From the NCBI RefSeq assembly GCF_014282275.1, contig NZ_VFIA01000018.1, positions 1 to 64,000 of the forward strand: DNA of 64,000 nt, in the 5' to 3' direction. The position numbers and the translations under genes are program-made. This document shows, piece after piece, positions 58,709 through 64,000 of the stretch; positions within the stretch are counted from its first letter, which is position 1; every line of letters starts with the position of its first letter. Source of the stretch: Spirosoma utsteinense. GTDB lineage: Bacteria; Bacteroidota; Bacteroidia; Cytophagales; Spirosomataceae. The notes beneath the pieces were generated by a model that was not told where the DNA came from, made no database searches, and was given only the letters and a program-made list of their open reading frames with translations.

Positions 58709-60406
58709 TCAGGCGAAACCCGACCCAGCGGGGGTTTTACTTCTGATCAATACGGTCTTCAGGTGGTCGGCCAGCATGAGGGTGTGAGCCACAATGGTAA
58801 GTGTTGGATTAGCATGGCCACCAGTTGGAAATACTGATGATCCGGCCATATACAGGTTTGTCAGCCCATATACGCGCGAGTCCCGGTCAACTACACCCGT
58901 TCGGGGATCGTCAGACATGCGGGTGGTTCCAATGTGGTGGGCTGAGGAATTGAACTCAAGTATCTGTTTCCGTAAAAACTGGCGCAGCCCTTCTTCCGAA
59001 TAAATTACTTCGCCGAGCTTATTCTGCCTGAACGTGTTTATGAACAGCCGGTGGGCGGTAACGATCGACGTGATATCCTCTTCCGTAAAAGCAATGTGGA
59101 CTTCAGCCCTGGGCATCCCGAATGCATCTTTCTCTGATGCGGACAGATACACCCGACTATCGCGGTTAGGACGCTGCTCGGCCTGAAAGAATAAACCCCA
59201 ATACTGGCTTTTCTTAGATGGCAAGATGAAAGGAAGCCGACGTTTGGACAGCCGTTTTATGCCCAATTGAACCAGTTCGGGCACCTGCGACAAGCCGTTA
59301 CTGGCAATGTTGGCAGCATGTTCCCGGATCGAAGGCGAGAGTTCCCGCAGTTTCTGTATGGCTCCCCTAACCGATTTCTGCCCCACAATAGATAGCATCG
59401 ATTTAGCTACGTACCGGGACGAAAACAGGACATCTCTATGACCATTTTGACTATCGGAATGGTACAGAAAAAAGATAGTATTTAACAATTCCTTATCCTT
59501 TTGAGCTGACTCGGCAATCCACCATCGACGGCGGCAGTATACGCCATTGACATCACGCTCAAAATCGGCTTGTAGCCGATTCCGGTCAGTTGGATTTAGG
59601 GCAGCATAGGTTCCGTCGAGATGGGCCATATAATACCGGCCCACGTTATCGTACTGGTTACCCAAACCTGTTGGAAAATAGGTACTGGCCGACGATAGTA
59701 ACAGTCTCGGATTTTCAATACCACCGGCAGCCAACACAAACTGGTCGGCCCGTATGGAGAACGTAATTCCTTCCATCGATACGGTTACCGCCGATATCCG
59801 GTCAGGCTCGTCGTTCATATCGAGCCGGAGCACATGGGCATCTATCAGCACCTGAATCGTCTCACTTTTCTCCAGCTCGGATTGGTAGGCTCTGGCAAAA
59901 TTTACGGGCGGGCTCCAGCGCTCCATCGGGTATGAAACGATCTCTTCGGAGTCGAGTCCGGCAATAATTTCACGGGTATGGGGAAACGCTGTCTGGGCAT
60001 TGAATTCGAATGCACCTATCTGACATAGCTCAGCCGCTTCGTGGTAAAAAGGCAACAGGTCATCGTATGTAAAGGGCCAGCCACTGTCGGGCACCCAGGA
60101 TCGGCGCTCAAAGTCAATAGGGTCAAAGGGAATACAACGGCCACCCCACACGGCCGACGCACCCCCAAACTGACGACGGCGGTTTTCTTCCAGGGGCTCA
60201 TGTGCGCTGGTTGGCGACACCACTCCCCGGTTCAGATCCTGATTGGTAACCGTTTCGGACCAGCCTCCTCCCGTCACAACAGTAATTGTCTGTCCCGATG
60301 AAGCCAGTCTCAGCGCCATAGAAATAGCTGCCGGTCCTCCACCAATGATGCACAGATCGGTACTCAGCGTCTGTCCCGGTTCAACCTTATTTTTCGTGAC
60401 AATCAT
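58709..60406 (-). CDS. GMC family FAD-dependent oxidoreductase
   Basis: A 565-residue flavoprotein. The FAD-binding loop is LCIIGGGPAAISMAL near residue 20, the GMC segment FGGASAVWGGRCIPFD follows near 92, and near the end is the active-site and signature region HHIGTTRMSDDPRTGVVD, then AGSSVFPTGGHANPTLTIVAHTLMLADHL. The catalytic histidine of GMC oxidases should lie in the HH pair or the GGHANPT segment. It oxidises an alcohol or sugar hydroxyl. The gene overlaps the aldo/keto reductase gene by 4 bases, and both lie between two GT4 genes, so a sugar-modifying role is likely. No signal peptide is present. Confidence 0.88.
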   Translation of the reverse strand: MIVTKNKVEPGQTLSTDLCIIGGGPAAISMALRLASSGQTITVVTGGGWSETVTNQDLNRGVVSPTSAHEPLEENRRRQFGGASAVWGGRCIPFDPIDFERRSWVPDSGWPFTYDDLLPFYHEAAELCQIGAFEFNAQTAFPHTREIIAGLDSEEIVSYPMERWSPPVNFARAYQSELEKSETIQVLIDAHVLRLDMNDEPDRISAVTVSMEGITFSIRADQFVLAAGGIENPRLLLSSASTYFPTGLGNQYDNVGRYYMAHLDGTYAALNPTDRNRLQADFERDVNGVYCRRRWWIAESAQKDKELLNTIFFLYHSDSQNGHRDVLFSSRYVAKSMLSIVGQKSVRGAIQKLRELSPSIREHAANIASNGLSQVPELVQLGIKRLSKRRLPFILPSKKSQYWGLFFQAEQRPNRDSRVYLSASEKDAFGMPRAEVHIAFTEEDITSIVTAHRLFINTFRQNKLGEVIYSEEGLRQFLRKQILEFNSSAHHIGTTRMSDDPRTGVVDRDSRVYGLTNLYMAGSSVFPTGGHANPTLTIVAHTLMLADHLKTVLIRSKTPAGSGFA

Positions 60407-61290
60407 GTGAGTAGCTGATTAAGGGTGGGTAGACTGGCAGCTACCTTATCGGTATAGCGTAGTGCGTCGATGTTGTGAGCCAGGTGGGCCAGGTCGCTGG
60501 TTCCAAACAACACAGCGTCTACTTTTTTCCCCGTCAGCACAGCCGCAATCAGCAGTTGGACCAGCGAGATATCTGCCAATCCATCGAGTTGATGGATGGC
60601 CACTTCGTTGGCCTTGAACTGGTTCATCAGCGACTTGTATGGGCGCAGTACCTGATTAGCTATCACCGGAATACCGTGCGTCTGGCATAAGTCCAGGATA
60701 GTATTGGACCCGGTATCGTTCCAGGTCGCCGACGTTTGTACCAACTGTACCTGACCACTTCGAATTCCTTCCTCTACAACCCGGTAGTCATTAGTAGATA
60801 CACCCGTATAGCGGGCCAGCCCTGTTTTCCTGATTTTAGCCAGCCCATCCCACGAGTCGCAGTCGGCGATATCATCCCAACCTGGTTCATGAAGCAGAAA
60901 CGCGTCGGCCGCTTCCAGCCCCAGCCGCTTATTACTTTTTTGAAGGCTGTCAAGGAGGTAGCCAGCCGTGTAGTTCGTTCGGCCACCTGCTTTTTGCTTT
61001 ACCTTCTTGCCCAGTTGGTTCAGGGGCGATAGCCAGCCAGGTGTGTGTACATAGGGTAGCCCGGCCTTTGTAATGATGAAGAACGATTGTCCACTAGCTT
61101 TCACGCTGGCACGGATGAGTCGTTCCGAATCGCCGGAGCCGTAAGCGTCGGCGGTATCGATGAGGTTGACCTTGCCGGCCGAAGCAACATCCAGAAAGGC
61201 ACGAAACTGATCGGTAGACAGGCGGCTTCCCAGTGATGCGGCTCTACTGGTTCCGATACCCAACTGAGAGATTTGATCCAGAGCAATCAT
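60403..61290 (-). CDS. Aldo/keto reductase
   Basis: A 295-residue NAD(P)H-dependent reductase of the AKR superfamily, TIM barrel. The catalytic tetrad can be read as D and Y in LIDTADAYGSGDSERLI, K in FIITKAGLP and H in FLLHEPGWDD. It is translationally coupled to the GMC oxidoreductase by an ATGA overlap, upstream of it. An oxidation followed by a reduction, or the reverse, on one hydroxyl would epimerise a sugar, which is a plausible joint function; this is inference. The 23-base gap to the following GT4 gene also points to one transcript. Confidence 0.9.
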   Translation of the reverse strand: MIALDQISQLGIGTSRAASLGSRLSTDQFRAFLDVASAGKVNLIDTADAYGSGDSERLIRASVKASGQSFFIITKAGLPYVHTPGWLSPLNQLGKKVKQKAGGRTNYTAGYLLDSLQKSNKRLGLEAADAFLLHEPGWDDIADCDSWDGLAKIRKTGLARYTGVSTNDYRVVEEGIRSGQVQLVQTSATWNDTGSNTILDLCQTHGIPVIANQVLRPYKSLMNQFKANEVAIHQLDGLADISLVQLLIAAVLTGKKVDAVLFGTSDLAHLAHNIDALRYTDKVAASLPTLNQLLT

Positions 61291-61313
61291 AATGAGAAGT
61301 CGTTTTAATTAAA

Positions 61314-62603
61314 TTAAACCTTACCAATTTCAGTTATGGCGCTGAGCTGAGAGCGCCCGGGTATCGGTTGTAGGGTAGCAGGATATAACTCGTCGATAAA
61401 TGTTCTGATCTTCAAATCCCACACCTGCGACTGAGCAAAACTATAACCGGTACGTCCCATGGTTTGTCGTTCAGTTGGATGATTATACATCCACTCAACC
61501 GCTCGGGCCAGGTCCGATACGACCTGCTCTTCTTCGCCAATTGCCACCCGGATGCCGGTCGTTTCATCGACCAGTTCAGCCTGACCATGCAGGTTCAGCG
61601 TAATAACTGGCAATGAGTAGGCCATAGCTTCCAGTAGTTGGTGCGGGCAGGAATCGCGCAGGCTCGTGAAAAAGAATACATCAGATTGAGCATAAAAGGC
61701 TTTGACTTCTTCATAAGTCACATGACCGGCCCAGTTCACCCGGTCGGCCACCCCATACTGCTCAATATAACGGGGTACATCGGCCGCCATCTCCCCCTTA
61801 CCTCCCACTATAGTGAGCGTAACGGGTACATCGGGCGATACCTGACCCAAGGCCTGGATGGTTAGTTCCAGGGCCTTTCGGGGGAGCAGACGTCCTACCC
61901 AAAGAAGTTTTAGCGGACCAGCGCCAGTAGGTGTATGATCAATGGGCTGGTCAGGAATGAACGAAGCCCGAAGACCCGCATCCCAGATCCGGTCAATGGG
62001 CAGTTCGGGCCGCAACCGACGGGCCATGGCATAGGTGTCGAGATTGGTCACAATCACCCTATTAGCCAGCTTCACCGACTTATAGAAGCCAGGGTTAACG
62101 TATTGCAGCATGGTACCCACCACATCCCGCATCCATTCGCGCGACCAGTAGGCACCAAAATATCGTTTCAGGGCTTTGGGCGCACGCTGGCCTCCACCCA
62201 CGGGGCCAAAAATGAACGGTTTCCGCAGTTTGTACATAAAACTGCCGAGTTGAATACTGCCGTAGGTAACGTGATGCACCAGATCGAAGTGGTGTATCCT
62301 GTCCAGTTGCCGACCCAGTTTATAGGCACTCCACTGCCAGTAGAGGTAGTGGAAATACATACCGATCAAGTTCGAATTGCAAAATTTGTCGACCCACGCT
62401 GGAAGCAAAACATAATGAACCGCGAGGTTTGGGAAAAAACCATCGTCCAGAATAGGCTCAATATCGGCTTTCCCATCCTTTTTGGTAAGGCAATGCACTT
62501 CCAGTCCGTTCTGGCTCAGGGTAGATGCATAGGTCCAGCCGGTACCTTCTTCAGATCCCAGGGTTGGAACGCAGGCATAGGCCGATAAGAGGACTTTTTT
62601 CAT
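61314..62603 (-). CDS. GT4 family glycosyltransferase
   Basis: A 429-residue GT-B glycosyltransferase. The N-terminus MKKVLLSAYACVPTLGSEEGTGW is typical of the GT4 group with a glycine-rich first loop, then FIFGPVGGGQRAPKAL. The donor-binding C-terminal half shows LLWVGRLLPRKALELTIQAL, then HQLLEAMAYSLPVITLNLHGQAELVDETTGIRV, the EX7E-type region with its glutamates. It is separate from and not a duplicate of the GT4 at 57448. It transfers a sugar of unknown identity during repeat-unit assembly. It lies 61 bases after the GT2 gene. Confidence 0.9.
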   Translation of the reverse strand: MKKVLLSAYACVPTLGSEEGTGWTYASTLSQNGLEVHCLTKKDGKADIEPILDDGFFPNLAVHYVLLPAWVDKFCNSNLIGMYFHYLYWQWSAYKLGRQLDRIHHFDLVHHVTYGSIQLGSFMYKLRKPFIFGPVGGGQRAPKALKRYFGAYWSREWMRDVVGTMLQYVNPGFYKSVKLANRVIVTNLDTYAMARRLRPELPIDRIWDAGLRASFIPDQPIDHTPTGAGPLKLLWVGRLLPRKALELTIQALGQVSPDVPVTLTIVGGKGEMAADVPRYIEQYGVADRVNWAGHVTYEEVKAFYAQSDVFFFTSLRDSCPHQLLEAMAYSLPVITLNLHGQAELVDETTGIRVAIGEEEQVVSDLARAVEWMYNHPTERQTMGRTGYSFAQSQVWDLKIRTFIDELYPATLQPIPGRSQLSAITEIGKV

Positions 62604-62664
62604 AACAACAGTTGAGAGTAATACGAACCGTTTTTAAGGATGGCTCAAGCCCGTCAGCCGGGTA

Positions 62665-63549
62665 TTATAACGGCTTCATCAGACGAACCTTCCGCAATAC
62701 AAAGCCCGCACAGATACGGCCGATGTCAAAGCAGAAGTAAAGCACTTTAGTCTTGGAATGGGCAATAGCAAAATTATAGCGCACAGTCAGGTTTGTAGGC
62801 GATTTGATGGAGGTGAACCCATCGATAAATTGCTTCAACGTGATCTTTTTTTCAACCTGGATACCCGTAGCTGCTACATATTCGTATACCAGACTGGCGG
62901 CATTGACAATCAGGCGATAACCTGCCTTCCGGGCCCGCACCGAGAACTCGATATCGGCCATGTAGTGTATGTAGTTTTTCGAATCGAACAAACCGATCCG
63001 GTTAAACACCTGCATGGGAATCAGCGTACCCCGGCCCGGCAAAGAATGTGACTCGACGTGGTCGGTCTGCCGAATAAGTTCGCGATAATCATACTTGTAA
63101 TCTTCAGCGAGGTGCCGTCCACTGGCGGTATACAATTCAAAGGTGGTACCGGCATACTCCAGCTTGTTCGGGTTATCGCTATCGACGCTTATCGAACCAA
63201 CAAGACAAGGCTGATACTGATCATAGGCATCGAGCATCGTTTGCAGGTAATTGGGATTTACCCGTGTATCGTCGTTGAGGGTCAGGATAAAGTTGACCTG
63301 TTGATGATCTTCATGCTGCTGTGCATACCGGATACCACAATTAGTTGCTTCTGTCCACCACAGGTTACCATCACCTTTCAACAAAACCACTTCCGGATAT
63401 TCCTCCTGAATCATTGTGTCGGTTCCATCGGTCGAACCATCGTCCACGACTATGATCTGAAAATTGCGGTAGGTCTGGGCAGTCAAACACGCCAGGCACT
63501 GCCGGGTATATTCTTTTCGGTTGTGAACGGGTATAACGATGCTAATCAT
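62665..63549 (-). CDS. GT2 family glycosyltransferase
   Basis: A 294-residue inverting GT-A enzyme. ISIVIPVHNRKEYTRQCLACL at the N-terminus, FQIIVVDDGSTDGT with the nucleotide-binding aspartates near residue 37, and the DxD-type metal site in LTLNDDTRVNPN. The rhamnosyltransferase-like features LKGDGNLWWTEATNCGIRYA and PGRGTLIP are recognisable, so the donor could be dTDP-L-rhamnose. The upstream ligase-like gene overlaps its start by 4 bases. It is the most upstream complete glycosyltransferase in the locus. Confidence 0.92.
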   Translation of the reverse strand: MISIVIPVHNRKEYTRQCLACLTAQTYRNFQIIVVDDGSTDGTDTMIQEEYPEVVLLKGDGNLWWTEATNCGIRYAQQHEDHQQVNFILTLNDDTRVNPNYLQTMLDAYDQYQPCLVGSISVDSDNPNKLEYAGTTFELYTASGRHLAEDYKYDYRELIRQTDHVESHSLPGRGTLIPMQVFNRIGLFDSKNYIHYMADIEFSVRARKAGYRLIVNAASLVYEYVAATGIQVEKKITLKQFIDGFTSIKSPTNLTVRYNFAIAHSKTKVLYFCFDIGRICAGFVLRKVRLMKPL

Positions 63550-64000
63550 GACTGTGTGGTTTTGTAAACGGTTACTGACTCGGATTCTGACAATTCGAAT
63601 TCTATAGGCTCATCCTGAGGTCCGTTTCCCTGTTGGCTGGCAGCTTGAGGGCGGAAGGCGTAACACATACCCATCCCGACAAAACCCCAGTAAAACACCG
63701 GCAACTGGTAGGAAACGGCATAGACCAGACCGCTGAAAATGAAGCCAAAGAGAACTGTCTGTTCCGTGGAGAACTGAGGATTTCGGCGGTAAATGACAAA
63801 CAGAGTGCCAAGTATAATAAGTAGATTGAGGGCTAACCCGGCCGCGCCATAGTTATACAGCATATCGATGTACTGCGAGTGGATAATGGTGCCTTTCTCC
63901 GGAAAATCTTCATTTTCCATAATCTCGCCCCGGTCATACCCCTCGTAGCGCCAGCCTAAAACTGGTTTTTCAGGTATCTGGCTCAGGTAGTATTCTGATT
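63546..64000 (-). CDS. C-terminal part of an O-antigen ligase/polymerase-like membrane protein, truncated by the window edge
   Basis: The frame stays open to the window end. The ATG at 63920 is internal: upstream of it in the same frame reads PEKPVLGWRYEGYDRGEI, so the gene continues beyond position 64000. Recognisable Wzy/WaaL-type traits are the GWRYEGY loop, then HSQYIDMLYNYGAAGLALNLLIILGTLFV and FGFIFSGLVYAVSYQL, that is, a periplasmic loop followed by paired membrane helices near the C-terminus. The last 40 residues are a polar tail. It should polymerise or ligate the lipid-linked glycan made by this locus. It overlaps the GT2 gene by 4 bases. Confidence 0.8.
   Translation of the reverse strand, partial: SEYYLSQIPEKPVLGWRYEGYDRGEIMENEDFPEKGTIIHSQYIDMLYNYGAAGLALNLLIILGTLFVIYRRNPQFSTEQTVLFGFIFSGLVYAVSYQLPVFYWGFVGMGMCYAFRPQAASQQGNGPQDEPIEFELSESESVTVYKTTQS

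Noticed and set aside
63546..63920. Complete 124-residue protein starting at 63920
   Set aside because: The frame is open to the window end with ligase-like sequence before that ATG, so this is the C-terminal part of a longer gene.

Overview
The window looks like chromosome from a Bacteroidota bacterium of the order Cytophagales, most likely a Spirosoma-like member of the Spirosomaceae/Cytophagaceae. Supporting signs are C-terminal type IX secretion sorting domains on two large extracellular proteins, IPT/TIG lipoproteins, the PadR plus 'permease prefix' module typical of these genomes, a canonical Bacteroidota promoter (TTTG-N18-TAnnTTTG) at 5174-5203, few Shine-Dalgarno sites, and the housekeeping set mnmE, pdxA, yicC and an alkyladenine glycosylase. 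I saw no rRNA, tRNA, CRISPR array or complete insertion sequence. All calls come from reading the sequence; no database search was run.

Layout. 1-8.5 kb is a loose, partly degraded accessory stretch: the start of a truncated minus-strand gene, DUF72 and DUF983 proteins, small hypotheticals, an outer-membrane barrel-like protein, an AraC regulator divergent from a secreted DUF1080 (3-keto-disaccharide hydrolase) protein, a VOC protein, and a PadR regulator followed by a broken permease joined to a broken acetyltransferase. 9-15 kb holds a response regulator convergent with a CHASE3 sensor kinase, a GH43 arabinanase-like enzyme, and a UmuD/UmuC-type SOS mutagenesis pair. 15-18.6 kb carries a repeat-rich type IX secreted protein and a hypothetical. 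18.8-31.7 kb is the most housekeeping-like part: mnmE, an MpaB-family oxygenase, an MBL hydrolase, a CheY-like regulator, a WapI-like immunity protein, a MoxR/chelatase-type ATPase, a TIG lipoprotein, a 2-hydroxyacid dehydrogenase, pdxA with a very unusual disordered N-terminal extension, yicC and the glycosylase. 31.8-41.3 kb holds an MscS channel, an OpuB/OpuC-type compatible-solute ABC transporter with a DUF427 gene, an Rpn-type nuclease, a CocE-family hydrolase and a small Xre/membrane-protein operon.

41.4-52.6 kb is a deoxysugar and surface region: L-rhamnose mutarotase and FucP permease on the minus strand, then two paralogous giant parallel beta-helix proteins (one with, one without a type IX sorting domain) enclosing a class A beta-lactamase-like enzyme and a transglutaminase-like protein. 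From 52.7 kb to the window end all genes are on the minus strand and form a polysaccharide assembly locus: membrane glycosyltransferase, acyltransferase, TIG lipoprotein, GT4, a GMC oxidoreductase overlapping an aldo/keto reductase, GT4, GT2, and the C-terminal part of an O-antigen ligase/polymerase-like protein that runs off the window.

The strongest leads are the PdxA fusion, a family of long intergenic hairpins sharing the head GTGGCTGAC (22.2, 23.6 and 30.1 kb), the oxidoreductase pair embedded in the glycan locus, the beta-helix paralogue pair, and the in-frame permease/acetyltransferase chimera. I did not find a convincing complete new multi-gene defence or signalling system.
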